From Terriglobia bacterium (GTDB taxonomy: Bacteria > Acidobacteriota > Terriglobia > Bryobacterales > Bryobacteraceae), in contig JAJPIT010000050.1 of the NCBI GenBank assembly GCA_021324615.1, positions 1 to 64,000 of the forward strand: 64,000 nt of DNA, in the 5' to 3' direction. The notes under the pieces were generated by a model. It saw nothing but the letters and a program-made list of their open reading frames with translations, was not told where the DNA came from and did not search any database. The translations under genes were made by a program, and so were the position numbers. Shown here piece by piece: positions 26,332-34,789 of the stretch (positions within the stretch are counted from its first letter, which is position 1; each line of letters opens with the position of its first letter).

Positions 26332-26392
26332 CCCGCGCGTTGGGCCCAGGAAACCCCGCCATCGCCGGCCGGGCGGAGTTGCCGGCGTCTTA

Positions 26393-27094
26393 TCACATGG
26401 AAACGGGCACGGGGAGGATTTGAGGGTCCAGGCCGAAACAGGCCTGCATCTCGCGGCGGCCGCGGGGAGTCAAGGCGAGCGCGCGGCTGTCGGCGTCCCG
26501 CACCAGCCAGCTTCGCGCCAGAGCGAGCTGGAGGAGCTCCCATCCGAGCGCTCCTGCCAGATGCGAGCGGCGTTCGGTCCAATCCAGACAGGCGAACGCG
26601 AACCGGCGCCGCGCCCGGCGGGCCCGCGCCAGATCGACGCCCAGCTTTTCCAATGCGAGCTCGCCTTTGGCCGTGACCGCGTATCGGGAGTTCAACCATT
26701 CTAATCGCCGCAAACGGTCGTGCAGCGCGACTCCCAGGATCCCGGCGATGTGGTCATAGCAGGTTCGGGCGGCGCGCAGCCGGTCCGGCGCCCGCGCCGC
26801 GGACCGCGGGTGCGGCGCGCCGGCCAGCACGCTCAACCGCTCCAGCGCGCGGGCGGCATCGGCTCCGGCGAGCCGATAATAGCGGTGCCGCCCCTCGGTT
26901 TGTAATTTGACAAGCCGCGCCCGGGTCAGGCGATTCAGGTGCGCGCTCGCGGTGGAGGCGGCGATTTCCGCGGCCGCGGCCAGCTCGGTCGCGCTCCGCG
27001 CGCGGCCGTCCAGCAGGGAGTAGAGAATGCAGGCCCGGGACGGCTCGCCGATGGCGGCGGCGATGGCCGCGACCGCGCGGTTGGCGTCATTCAT
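26393..27094 (-). CDS. ArsR-type winged-helix transcriptional regulator
   Basis: An N-terminal HTH domain (about residues 8-80) has the ArsR pattern IGEPSRACILYSLLDGRARSATELAAAAEIAASTASAHLNRLTRARLV. There are no cysteine metal-site residues in the recognition helix, so it is not an arsenic sensor of the ELCVCDL type. A C-terminal half of about 140 residues, including Trp and Arg-rich parts, may bind a ligand. It diverges from a NIPSNAP gene by 51 bases across a perfect 9-bp-arm inverted repeat. Autoregulation and control of that neighbour are likely. Confidence 0.88.
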   Translation of the reverse strand: MNDANRAVAAIAAAIGEPSRACILYSLLDGRARSATELAAAAEIAASTASAHLNRLTRARLVKLQTEGRHRYYRLAGADAARALERLSVLAGAPHPRSAARAPDRLRAARTCYDHIAGILGVALHDRLRRLEWLNSRYAVTAKGELALEKLGVDLARARRARRRFAFACLDWTERRSHLAGALGWELLQLALARSWLVRDADSRALALTPRGRREMQACFGLDPQILPVPVSM

Positions 27095-27117
27095 ACTTCG
27101 ACATTAAACGAAGTATG
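27092..27117. promoter_or_regulatory. Inverted-repeat operator between arsR-type and NIPSNAP genes
   Basis: CATACTTCG (27092-27100) and CGAAGTATG (27109-27117) form perfect 9-bp arms with an 8-bp AT-rich spacer. The left arm includes the regulator's own start codon. The size and the position in a divergent 51-bp gap are as expected for a dimeric ArsR-type repressor. Confidence 0.75.
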
Positions 27118-27145
27118 GGTATGGAGCAAGCGCTAAATTCCGGAT

Positions 27146-27562
27146 ATGAAATTGACGCGCCGCAGGGCAATCGCGGGAGCCGCACTCGGCCTCCTGTCGC
27201 GCGCCGAGAACAAGTCCATGACCATCGCCTGCTTCATCCGCTATCAGATCGATCCCGATCAGAAAGACGCCTTCCGCCAATACGCCGAGGCCTGGGGCCG
27301 CATCATTCCCCGCTGCGGCGGGCATCTGATCGGGTATTTTCTGCCTTGGGAAGGAACCAACGATGTGGCCTGGGGGGTGATCGCCTTCGACAGCCTGGCG
27401 TCCTATGAGCGCTACAAAGCCCGGCTGCGGGAGGACGCCGAGGCGCGCCGCAACTTCGCCCTGGCCCAGAGCCGGAAGTTGATTCTTCGCGAAGAACGAA
27501 ATTTCCTGGAGGCCGTCAACGGCGCTTTTGAGATTCCGGCGAAAATCGCGGACCATCCCTGA
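27146..27562 (+). CDS. NIPSNAP-family protein
   Basis: A dimeric alpha/beta-barrel (ferredoxin-like) domain: [41 protein letters not shown], then [30 protein letters not shown] proteins have poorly defined roles and are often next to ArsR-type regulators, as here. The first 20 residues ([14 protein letters not shown]) look like a Tat or signal segment, but ATG at about 27218 (MTIACF) would give a plain cytoplasmic domain. TAAATT at 27134-27139 lies 6 nt before the upstream ATG and favours the longer form. No catalytic residues are obvious. Confidence 0.85.
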   Translation: MKLTRRRAIAGAALGLLSRAENKSMTIACFIRYQIDPDQKDAFRQYAEAWGRIIPRCGGHLIGYFLPWEGTNDVAWGVIAFDSLASYERYKARLREDAEARRNFALAQSRKLILREERNFLEAVNGAFEIPAKIADHP

Positions 27563-27696
27563 GCCGCTTCAGGCCGGTAATCGAAAAACATCGGCCGGCC
27601 GGAAACGCATCACACTGCGGCGGGATCTAAGAACCGACTGGAAGACCGATGCGCCTGCGCGGTTTTTCATTCGAGTCACAGTTACGGGAGATCCTG

Positions 27697-27870
27697 ATGA
27701 AAACCTGGGAACAAAACCTTCGATTCGCGATCGGCTCGGCCGCCGCGGGTGCGGCGATTTTCGCGCCGCTCAGCTATAAGTGGAAAGGCGTTTTGACCGC
27801 GATCGCCGCGGACGCGATTTTGACCGGGATTTACCGGGTTTCGCCGCTGCGCCGCCTCATCCGGGCGTGA
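27697..27870 (+). CDS. Small DUF2892-like inner-membrane protein
   Basis: A 57 aa protein with two hydrophobic segments (about 10-25 and 30-45) in the order seen in DUF2892/YgaP-type proteins: NLRFAIGSAAAGAAIF, WKGVLTAIAADAILTGIYRVSPLRRL. The family usually has CPLY near the end; here it reads VSPLRR, so the cysteine is missing. ATG at 27697 is preceded by a GGGAG ribosome site at 27687-27691. Function unknown. It is preceded by 134 bases in which I see no other feature. Confidence 0.72.
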   Translation: MKTWEQNLRFAIGSAAAGAAIFAPLSYKWKGVLTAIAADAILTGIYRVSPLRRLIRA

Positions 27871-27922
27871 GCGGGCGGAGGCCCGGCCGCGCGCATCCAC
27901 AGCGCCGGCGGAAATGCCCGCG

Positions 27923-28621
27923 CTAGCGGAAGGTTCGCAGGCTGGCGTGGGAAAGGTGAGGCACATTGTTCAGGCTGAACAGGCGGAGTTCGTTGGAACG
28001 GACGCGAAATGAGGTGAAGCTCGCATTGTGCAGGACGCCGGCGATCTGCATGGCCCGGCCGTCGGCCAGGCCCAGCGTCCAGGCGGCGCTCACGCCGATC
28101 GGCGTGGCGCTGGTGAAGACGATCGCGTTGCCCGCTTGGCGCCGCACGCGCTCCAGCGCCGCGTGGATCCGCGCAACGAAGGCCGGCCACGATTCGCCGG
28201 AGTAGTCGAACCGGCCGGCGATCCAGGCCTGAATCACTTTCTTGTCGCACTCGTTCCAGCGGCGATGAACCGGATGCTCGTGCGCGCCGCCGCTTTCGGC
28301 GAGCGCGGCTTGCATGGCCTGGTAGTCGCGGCGGAAATCATCGTCGAGCGCGGCCAGGCGCGGAGCGTATTCGGCGAAGACCTGGGCCAGGTCGAATTCG
28401 TTCCAGCCTTCGTCGACCAGGAGGTCCGCGCCGGGAAAGGCCTCGCGCGCCGTGTCCTGCTGCCGCCGAAGCCCGCCCGAGTAGACCCGCTCGAACTCGA
28501 TCTGCTGCTCGCGGAAATATTGGCCCAGCAGTTGCGCCTGGCGCCGGCCGAGCGGCGAGAGCGCGTCGTAGTTTTCCCGCGTGCCGGCCTGGCCGTGGCG
28601 GACGAGGTAAAGGACGCTCAC
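27923..28621 (-). CDS. Histidine phosphatase family protein
   Basis: The N-terminal LVRHGQAG carries the phospho-accepting His of the phosphoglycerate-mutase-like superfamily. LSPLGRRQAQLLGQYF and the conserved Arg in YSGGLRRQQDTA follow. The second catalytic His is expected near residue 160-185 (IVFTSATPIG), where the usual SHG is replaced by TSATP, so the second histidine is not obvious. GTG start at 28621. The length of 232 aa is normal. Substrate unknown. Confidence 0.85.
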   Translation of the reverse strand: MSVLYLVRHGQAGTRENYDALSPLGRRQAQLLGQYFREQQIEFERVYSGGLRRQQDTAREAFPGADLLVDEGWNEFDLAQVFAEYAPRLAALDDDFRRDYQAMQAALAESGGAHEHPVHRRWNECDKKVIQAWIAGRFDYSGESWPAFVARIHAALERVRRQAGNAIVFTSATPIGVSAAWTLGLADGRAMQIAGVLHNASFTSFRVRSNELRLFSLNNVPHLSHASLRTFR

Positions 28622-28658
28622 CAGTGTTTTGACGCGCGGGCGCGCACCCCCCTCGGTT

Positions 28659-29693
28659 TCATTGGGACGAGATCATCGCCGCGGCGCGGGCGATGAGCGA
28701 TTGGACGCGCCGGTCGAAGTGGCGGAAGCGTTCGTCGGCGGTCTGGCCGCGCACGAAGCGGAAATAGATCTGTTGAAGAATGACCGCCAGCTTGAAGACG
28801 CCGAACACTTCATGCCAGGGCAAAGCGCTCAGATCGCGGCCGGTTCTTTCGGCGTAGTGGCGGACCAACTGATCGCGCGTCCACCATCCCGGGCCCGCGC
28901 TGATGGCCCGCTCGGCGGTGCCGGGAATCTCGGCCGAGGACCAGTAGCACAGCGTCAGGCCGAGATCGCAGAGCGGGTCGCCGACCGTGGCCATCTCCCA
29001 GTCCAGCACGGCTTCGATGCGGTCCGGCGAGCGCTCGTCGAGCATCACGTTGTCCAGCTTGAAATCGTTGTGGATCAGAGCCGGCGCGGGCGACGGCGGG
29101 AGGGTCTGCGACAGCCAGGCCATGACGCGATCCATTGCGGGCGATGCAGCCGTCTGCGCGCGCATCCAGCGCTCCGACCATCCCTTCACCTGGCGCGCCA
29201 GAAAGCCTTCGGGCTTGCCCAGCCCGGCCAGGCCGTGTTTTTCCACGTCGATGGAATGAAGCTGGATCAGGCAATCGGCGAAGGCGCGGCTGATCCGCGC
29301 CGCGTAATCGGGATGGCGCGAAACTTCCTCCGGAATACGATCGCGCAGCACGATGCCGCACCGGCGCTCCATCAGGAAAAACGGCGAACCGAGGATGCCC
29401 GGATCCTCGCACACCAGGTACACCTGCGGCGCCGGCGGGAAGTGAGGATGAACCGCTTCGAGCACCCGCGCTTCGCGCACCATGTCGTGGGCTTTGGGAG
29501 CCACCGGCCCGGCCGGGGCCCGGCGCAGCACGTACTCGCGCCCTCCGATGGTGAGCAGATAGGTGAGATTGGAGTGGCCGCCGGGGAACTGCCGGACGTC
29601 CAGGGGGCCGTCTATCTTGCCGCGAAGATATTGGCCGAGCGCGCCGGTGTCTAGCTCTTCGCCGCGCCGCACCGCGGCCGTGTCCGGGGACAT
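28659..29693 (-). CDS. Phosphotransferase (aminoglycoside phosphotransferase/ACAD10-type kinase)
   Basis: The protein-kinase-like fold is shown by the glycine-rich segment FPGGHSNLTYLL near residue 38, REYVLRRAP (phosphate-binding Lys replaced by Arg), the catalytic loop IHNDFKLDNVMLDE near 210, and the metal motif VLDWEMATVGDPLCDLG near 235. Relatives fused to acyl-CoA dehydrogenases phosphorylate 4-hydroxy-acyl-CoA, so a role in fatty or hydroxy-acid breakdown is possible. TAAAAT (29702-29707) ends 8 nt before the ATG. It diverges from a DAO-type oxidase. Confidence 0.85.
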   Translation of the reverse strand: MSPDTAAVRRGEELDTGALGQYLRGKIDGPLDVRQFPGGHSNLTYLLTIGGREYVLRRAPAGPVAPKAHDMVREARVLEAVHPHFPPAPQVYLVCEDPGILGSPFFLMERRCGIVLRDRIPEEVSRHPDYAARISRAFADCLIQLHSIDVEKHGLAGLGKPEGFLARQVKGWSERWMRAQTAASPAMDRVMAWLSQTLPPSPAPALIHNDFKLDNVMLDERSPDRIEAVLDWEMATVGDPLCDLGLTLCYWSSAEIPGTAERAISAGPGWWTRDQLVRHYAERTGRDLSALPWHEVFGVFKLAVILQQIYFRFVRGQTADERFRHFDRRVQSLIARAAAMISSQ

Positions 29694-29705
29694 GAGATTT
29701 TATTT

Positions 29706-29720
29706 TAGGCTGCGCGCCTA
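29706..29720. promoter_or_regulatory. Inverted repeat between two divergent -10 elements
   Basis: TAGGC (29706-29710) and GCCTA (29716-29720) flank TGCGC. The repeat sits between TAAAAT (minus strand, 29702-29707) and TACAAT (plus strand, 29719-29724). It overlaps the ends of both -10 candidates in the 37-bp gap and may be a shared operator. Confidence 0.4.
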
Positions 29721-29730
29721 CAATAAAGGA

Positions 29731-30885
29731 ATGCCTCGCGAGATGGCGTCGGTGGTGATCGCCGGCGCGGGAATCATCGGATCGTCGATCGCCTATCATC
29801 TTTCGGCGCGCGGATGCCGGGATGTCGTGGTCGTCGAAAAAAACGGCGCCGAAGCCTCCGGAAGCACGGCTCGATCGGCGGCCGGCGTGCGCCATCAGTT
29901 CGCCGCCGAAGTGAACATCCGGCTGTCCATTTACAGCATCGAACGTTTAAAACATTTTGAGGAAGAAGTGGGCGGATTCTCGGGCTTGAAGCAGATCGGG
30001 TATCTGCTGCTGGTTTCCGGCCCGGAAACGTGGTCCCAGTACCGGCGCAACGTCGCGCTTCAGCGGTCGCTGGGGGTGCGGAGCCGGCTGCTCACCCCCG
30101 CCGAGGCCGCGGATCTTCTGCCGGCCGGCCGGTTTGAGGATCTTCTCGGCGCGACCTTTTGCCCCGATGACGGCCACTGCGATCCTCATGGAATCGCCAC
30201 CGGCTATCTTAACGCCGCGCGGCGGGCGGGCGTCGAGGTCCGGCGCTCGACGCGCGTCACCGGCTTTCAGCGGAGCGGCCGGCGCCTGACGGCGGTGGAA
30301 ACCACCAACGGAACCATCGCCTGCGAAACGGTGATCAACGCCGCCGGGCCGTGGGCCGGGCAGGTGGCCGCGCTGGCGGGACTGAGGGTTCCTGTGCTGC
30401 CCTATCGGCGGTGCGTGTATATGACGGAAGACGTCCGGCTCCCGCCGTTCCCGTTCGTCATCGACACCGCGACCGGATTCTACATGCGGCCGGAGGGAGG
30501 AAAGCTCCTGATCGGCGCCACCAACGAAGCCGAACCTCCCGGGGAAAACCTGGCGGTCGATTGGGAGTGGCTTGAACGCGTGCTCGAAATGGGCGCGCGG
30601 CGCTTTCCATTCCTGGCCCGGACCGGAATCGTCCGGCGCAACTGCTGGGCCGGGTTGTACGAGGTCACGCCCGACGACTGCCCGATTCTCGGCCGCCATC
30701 CGGAGCTGGACAACTACATCGACGCAAGCGGATTTAGCGGGCACGGCGTGATGCATGCGCCGGCGGCGGGGATGCTGATGGCGGAAGAAGTCCTGGACGG
30801 CCGCGCGCGCACCATCAACATCGACGATCTGCGGATCACGCGGTTTGCGGAGGCGTGCCAGGCGGTGGAGACCAACGTCTACTAA
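29731..30885 (+). CDS. FAD-dependent oxidoreductase of the DAO (D-amino-acid oxidase/sarcosine oxidase) type
   Basis: The N-terminal dinucleotide fold VVIAGAGIIGSSIAYHLSARG with the acidic end VVVVEKN binds FAD. The DAO-family segments SGSTARSAAGVRHQF, NAAGPWAGQVAALAG and the C-terminal GLYEVTPDDCPILG plus FSGHGVMHAPAAG are all present. It oxidises an amino acid, N-methyl amino acid or similar amine; the exact substrate is undetermined. ATG at 29731 lies 6 nt after TACAAT; a second ATG at 29743 is also possible. The length is 384 aa. A terminator-like hairpin follows. Confidence 0.9.
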   Translation: MPREMASVVIAGAGIIGSSIAYHLSARGCRDVVVVEKNGAEASGSTARSAAGVRHQFAAEVNIRLSIYSIERLKHFEEEVGGFSGLKQIGYLLLVSGPETWSQYRRNVALQRSLGVRSRLLTPAEAADLLPAGRFEDLLGATFCPDDGHCDPHGIATGYLNAARRAGVEVRRSTRVTGFQRSGRRLTAVETTNGTIACETVINAAGPWAGQVAALAGLRVPVLPYRRCVYMTEDVRLPPFPFVIDTATGFYMRPEGGKLLIGATNEAEPPGENLAVDWEWLERVLEMGARRFPFLARTGIVRRNCWAGLYEVTPDDCPILGRHPELDNYIDASGFSGHGVMHAPAAGMLMAEEVLDGRARTINIDDLRITRFAEACQAVETNVY

Positions 30886-30918
30886 ACCGGCCTTTTCCGG
30901 CTAAAAATGACGGCATTT

Positions 30919-30940
30919 CGGCCATTTTTTGGCCGTTTTT
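30919..30940 (+). terminator. Short intrinsic terminator candidate
   Basis: CGGCC (30919-30923) and GGCCG (30931-30935) form a five-base-pair stem with a seven-base loop, followed by five T (30936-30940). It lies 34 bases after the oxidoreductase stop. The stem is short, so efficiency is uncertain. Confidence 0.45.
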
Positions 30941-30966
30941 GCCCGCTTTTGCCCGCTTTTGCCCGC
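30937..30966. repeat. Three tandem copies of TTTTGCCCGC
   Basis: Perfect 10-bp repeats at 30937-30946, 30947-30956 and 30957-30966 in the 266-bp region upstream of htrA, overlapping the T tract of the terminator candidate. The ten-base period is about one helical turn. Apart from this repeat and the hairpin I see nothing else in 30886-31151. Confidence 0.8.
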
Positions 30967-31151
30967 GGAACGCGAAATCTGTTCTGAATCAGCAATTTAG
31001 CGGCGGCATGGCGATTGTAACGGGCTGCGGCCGGGTGCCATACCGTCAATCCGGGATCAAGAATACCCTTTCGCGGCGGTCCAGCTTAGCCGGAGGGCTC
31101 TATGGGCCAAAATGCGCGCCCGGCCTAATCTGTAAGCGAGGTGGCAAAACA

Positions 31152-32630
31152 ATGAGAAATTTTCTGGTGACATCTTTCCGGTCGCACCGAATGTTAGCGG
31201 CGGTCTCCGCCGGCGCATTGCTGGTTGTGGGTGGCATAATCGGAGCCGCGACGCTTCCCGGCACCAATCCGCCGGCGACGATCAAGACGGCCCCCCGTTC
31301 GGCAGAATCGGCGCGCCGCGGATATTCCGCCGTGGTGAAGAAAGTGGTTCCTGCGGTGGTCAATATCTCTTCCTCGCGGGTGGTGAAAAACGACGCGCGG
31401 GGCATGCAGGGCCTGGGGATGGATCCGTTTTTCCGGCAATTTTTCGGCGACAACTTCCCCGGCTTCAACATTCCCAAAGAGCAGCGCGAAAAGAGCCTGG
31501 GCTCGGGCGTGATCGTCAGTCCGGAGGGTTACATTCTGACTAACAATCATGTGGTGGATCACGCCACCGACGTGACCGTGACGCTGCATGACAAGCGTGT
31601 TTTTAAGGCGCGCGTCATCGGCACCGATCCGCGGACCGATATTGCGGTTTTGAAGATCGACGGGTCCAACTTCCCGTCGCTGGTGCTCGGCGATTCGAGC
31701 CAGGTCGAGGTGGGTGATATCGTTCTGGCGGTCGGCGATCCGTTCGGTGTGGGCCAGACGGTGACGGCGGGAATCGTCAGCGCCACCGGACGCAGCGGCT
31801 TGGGCATCGAAGACGTGGAGGATTTCATTCAAACCGACGCTCCGATCAATCCCGGCAATTCGGGCGGCGCGCTGGTGGACGACGAAGGCCACCTGATCGG
31901 GATCAACACGGCGATTCTGGCCGGCAACTCCGGCGGCAATCAGGGCATCGGCTTCGCGGTTCCGATCAATCTGGCGCGGCACGATCTGGACCAGATCCTG
32001 GCGCACGGCAAAGTCGAGCGCGGCTATCTGGGAATTCTGCCGGAGGACATGACCCCGGCGCTGGCCAAGGCGTTTCACACTAGCGCGAGCGGCGCACTGG
32101 TGGGCGATGTGACGCCCGACAGCCCGTCGGCCAAGGCCGGATTGCAGAAAGGCGACATTATCACGGCCGTGAACGGGAAGCCGGTGGCCGACGCCAACCA
32201 GTTGCGGCTGATGATCGGCGAAATGAGCCCGAATACGACCGCCAATCTTACGGTATGGCGCAACGGCAAGACCGAACAGATCGCGGTGAAGCTGGGCGAA
32301 TTTCCGTCAAATGATACGGAGGCGTTCCATCGCGGCGGCGAGAAAGAGAACGCGGCGCTGGAAGGCGTGCAGGTGGAGACTCTGACTCCGGATACGGCGC
32401 AGGAGCTGAAGCTGCCGGCGGCGACCAAGGGTGTGGTTGTCGACCAGGTGAGTCCGGACAGCAAGGCGGCCGATGCCGGTTTGCAGCGCGGCGACGTGAT
32501 CCTGGAAGTGAATCACAAGCCGGTCAGCAGTGTGAGTGAGTTCAAGCAGGCGGTGTCGGGCACGCCCAAAGATGCTCCGGTGCTCCTGCTGGTGAATCGC
32601 GGGGGAACCACCCTCTACCTCGCGATTTAA
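31152..32630 (+). CDS. HtrA/DegP-type periplasmic serine protease
   Basis: Protease-chaperone that degrades misfolded envelope proteins. An N-terminal hydrophobic anchor or signal (about 17-38) precedes a trypsin-like domain with a complete triad: His in NNHVVDH near residue 131, Asp in RTDIAVLKID near 162, Ser in NPGNSGGALVD near 236. Two PDZ domains follow (about 265-360 and 395-490). ATG at 31152 is chosen for its GAGGTGG ribosome site and the membrane segment; the frame is open further upstream but without coding character. The length is 492 aa. An intrinsic terminator follows. Confidence 0.94.
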   Translation: MRNFLVTSFRSHRMLAAVSAGALLVVGGIIGAATLPGTNPPATIKTAPRSAESARRGYSAVVKKVVPAVVNISSSRVVKNDARGMQGLGMDPFFRQFFGDNFPGFNIPKEQREKSLGSGVIVSPEGYILTNNHVVDHATDVTVTLHDKRVFKARVIGTDPRTDIAVLKIDGSNFPSLVLGDSSQVEVGDIVLAVGDPFGVGQTVTAGIVSATGRSGLGIEDVEDFIQTDAPINPGNSGGALVDDEGHLIGINTAILAGNSGGNQGIGFAVPINLARHDLDQILAHGKVERGYLGILPEDMTPALAKAFHTSASGALVGDVTPDSPSAKAGLQKGDIITAVNGKPVADANQLRLMIGEMSPNTTANLTVWRNGKTEQIAVKLGEFPSNDTEAFHRGGEKENAALEGVQVETLTPDTAQELKLPAATKGVVVDQVSPDSKAADAGLQRGDVILEVNHKPVSSVSEFKQAVSGTPKDAPVLLLVNRGGTTLYLAI

Positions 32631-32664
32631 TTCCGTTGCCCCGCCACCTTGTAAGGGGGGCGCC

Positions 32665-32724
32665 GGCCGGGCCAGGGCGGTTCCGGATCCTCCGCGGAGC
32701 CGCCGGACCCGGCCGTCTTTTTTT
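32665..32724 (+). terminator. Intrinsic terminator after htrA
   Basis: GGCCGGG (32665-32671) pairs with CCCGGCC (32708-32714) around a GC-rich internal hairpin. It is followed by a run of seven T (32718-32724). It lies 35 bases beyond the protease stop. Confidence 0.7.
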
Positions 32725-32784
32725 GTTCCGGTTTTGTTCCTGCGCCGCGGTTGCGCGCCGCCCGGCCGGCGCCTGGATCATTGA

Positions 32785-32790
32785 TATAAT
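32785..32790 (+). promoter_or_regulatory. Perfect extended -10 (TGATATAAT) of the amidase gene
   Basis: TATAAT at 32785-32790 with a TGn extension ends 6 nt before the ATG at 32797. No -35 or Shine-Dalgarno is evident, so transcription probably starts at or within a base or two of the start codon. Confidence 0.65.
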
Positions 32791-32796
32791 CGCCGC

Positions 32797-34590
32797 ATGC
32801 ATCCCAAGTTCAACACGGACGCTCACCGGCGGCGCTTTCTCGCTTATTTTTCCGGCATCGGATTGGGCTCCAGCCTTTTGCCCGGCGTGCTGTGGGCGCA
32901 GGCGCAGGAAGGCGGCGGCGAACCGCGGATCAATGAGCAGATGATCAAGGACGCGCTGGCTATCGCCGGTTTGACCTTCAGTGAAGAAGACGTCAAGGCC
33001 ATGGTGCAGGGGGTCAATCGCGCGCTTTCCGGATATGAGGAAGTCCGCAAGCTGGAAATTCCCAACGACGTGCAGCCGCCGTTTTATTTCAGCCCCATCA
33101 CGCCGGGCATGAAGGTGAACCGGGTGAAGGAGCCCGTCCACTTCAGCGCGCCTCCGGTGAAGCGCCCCTCCAGCATCGAGGATCTGGCATTCGCGCCGGT
33201 GATCCAGCTTGCGCAGTTATTGAAGACCCGGCAGGTGACCTCGGTGGAGCTGACCCGCATGTACCTGGACCGGCTGCATCGCTTCAATCCGAAGCTGAAC
33301 TGCGTGGTGACTTTTCTGGATGACCTGGCGATGGAGCAGGCCCGGCGGGCCGACGCGGAGATCGCCGCCGGCCATTACCGGGGTCCGCTGCACGGGATTC
33401 CCTGGGGGGCCAAAGACATCATCGCGGTGAAGGGATACAAGACGACCTGGGGTTCGGGCGCTTACAAAGATCAAGTGATCAATGAGGACGCCAGTGTGGT
33501 GGAAATGCTGCGCGAGGCGGGCGCGGTGCTGCTGGCCAAATTGACCTCGGGCGAGCTGGCCCAGGGCGACCAGTGGTTCGGCGGCCGGACCAACAATCCG
33601 TGGAATTTGAGCGAGGGTTCAAGCGGCTCCTCGGCCGGTCCGGGAGCGGCCACCGCCGGCGGCTGTGTGGCCTTCGCCATCGGAACCGAGACCAGCGGGT
33701 CGATTTTGAGCCCCTCGGGCCGCTGCGGCGTGACCGGCCTGCGGCCCACCTTCGGGCGCATCAGCCGCTATGGCGTGATGGCGCTGAGCTGGACCCAGGA
33801 CCGTTTGGGTCCGATGTGCCGCTACGCGGAGGACTGCGCGGTGGTGATGAGCGTGATTGCCCGCCCGGACGGCCGCGATCTGAGCGTGTCCGAAATTCCG
33901 TTCAATTGGAACGCCAAGGCGGATCTGAAAAAGATCCGCGTCGGGATTTTACAGGCGGCCTTCGACGAAGTGCGCGATCCGGAGCTGAAGGCGATGAATG
34001 AAAGGGCGATCGCCGCGGTGGAAGGGCTCGGATTCAAACTGACTCCGGTGAAGCTGCCGGATTGGACCATCGACGGGTCGGCGTACGGGGTCGAATCCGC
34101 CGTATTTTTCGATGAACTGATTCGCACCAATGGCGACAAGCGCATGACCAATCCGGGACGGGCCAGCGGTTTCCGGACGGCGCGGGTGGTTCCGGCGGTG
34201 GAGTATCTGCAATCGCAGCGGGCGCGGGCCATGATGATGGAGAAGCTCGCCGAATCCACCGCGGAGGTGGATGTGTATCTGGTTCCGGCCAACATGGGCG
34301 GCGGCGGCGGACGGGGCCGCGGCGGAGCCGGCGCCGCCGGCGGGGGAGGAGGCCGCGGCGGATTCGACTTCGCGGCGGCGCGGCGCAGCGCAATCCAGCG
34401 GCACTTCGCGATGGCCAACACGGCCGGCTATCCGGCCATCAATGTCCCGCACGGATTTCTGCAATCCGGCTCGCCGGGCGCCTTTACCTTCTACGCGCGC
34501 CCGTTCGGCGAGGCGGAACTGCTCGCGGTGGCCAAAGCGTATCAGGACGCCACCGGATTTCATCTGAAACATCCGCCGTTGACGGCGTAA
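32797..34590 (+). CDS. Exported amidase-signature enzyme with GatC-like N-terminal segment
   Basis: Amidase-signature hydrolase with the Ser-cisSer-Lys triad region: Lys in PWGAKDI near residue 205, SEGSSGSSAGP near 275, and the nucleophile region GTETSGSI near 300. A twin-arginine-like signal (HRRRFLAYF) begins the protein, so it probably works outside the cytoplasm and is not the tRNA amidotransferase. Residues about 45-95 (ITFSEEDV-like helix pair, then a PPFYFSP segment) resemble GatC. A Gly/Arg-rich insert occupies about residues 500-522. The length is 597 aa. Substrate unknown. Confidence 0.88.
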   Translation: MHPKFNTDAHRRRFLAYFSGIGLGSSLLPGVLWAQAQEGGGEPRINEQMIKDALAIAGLTFSEEDVKAMVQGVNRALSGYEEVRKLEIPNDVQPPFYFSPITPGMKVNRVKEPVHFSAPPVKRPSSIEDLAFAPVIQLAQLLKTRQVTSVELTRMYLDRLHRFNPKLNCVVTFLDDLAMEQARRADAEIAAGHYRGPLHGIPWGAKDIIAVKGYKTTWGSGAYKDQVINEDASVVEMLREAGAVLLAKLTSGELAQGDQWFGGRTNNPWNLSEGSSGSSAGPGAATAGGCVAFAIGTETSGSILSPSGRCGVTGLRPTFGRISRYGVMALSWTQDRLGPMCRYAEDCAVVMSVIARPDGRDLSVSEIPFNWNAKADLKKIRVGILQAAFDEVRDPELKAMNERAIAAVEGLGFKLTPVKLPDWTIDGSAYGVESAVFFDELIRTNGDKRMTNPGRASGFRTARVVPAVEYLQSQRARAMMMEKLAESTAEVDVYLVPANMGGGGGRGRGGAGAAGGGGGRGGFDFAAARRSAIQRHFAMANTAGYPAINVPHGFLQSGSPGAFTFYARPFGEAELLAVAKAYQDATGFHLKHPPLTA

Positions 34591-34789
34591 TTCCCGCCGG
34601 AGCCCGCCAGGCCGTCCTGCTGCGGCGGCCGCGGCGCATCCGGGCGAAGAAGAAGCGGCTGTTCGCGGGGTCTGCGGGATTTTTCAGCCACAGCGGGAAA
34701 ACCGCGGAGGGGTGTAACCACCCGGACGGAAACAGAAGTCTTATCAATGTCTCAGGCACGTTGTAGTCGGTTCGGGCGTCAGGATATCT

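Noticed and set aside
27146-27217. Calling the NIPSNAP gene from ATG 27218 only
   Set aside because: The upstream start has a -10 element 6 nt before it and a plausible Tat-like leader. The shorter form remains possible but is not preferred.
30961-30990. Sigma-E-type promoter for htrA (GGAAC ... TCTGA)
   Set aside because: The two boxes are only 11 bases apart instead of about 16, so they cannot form a working pair.
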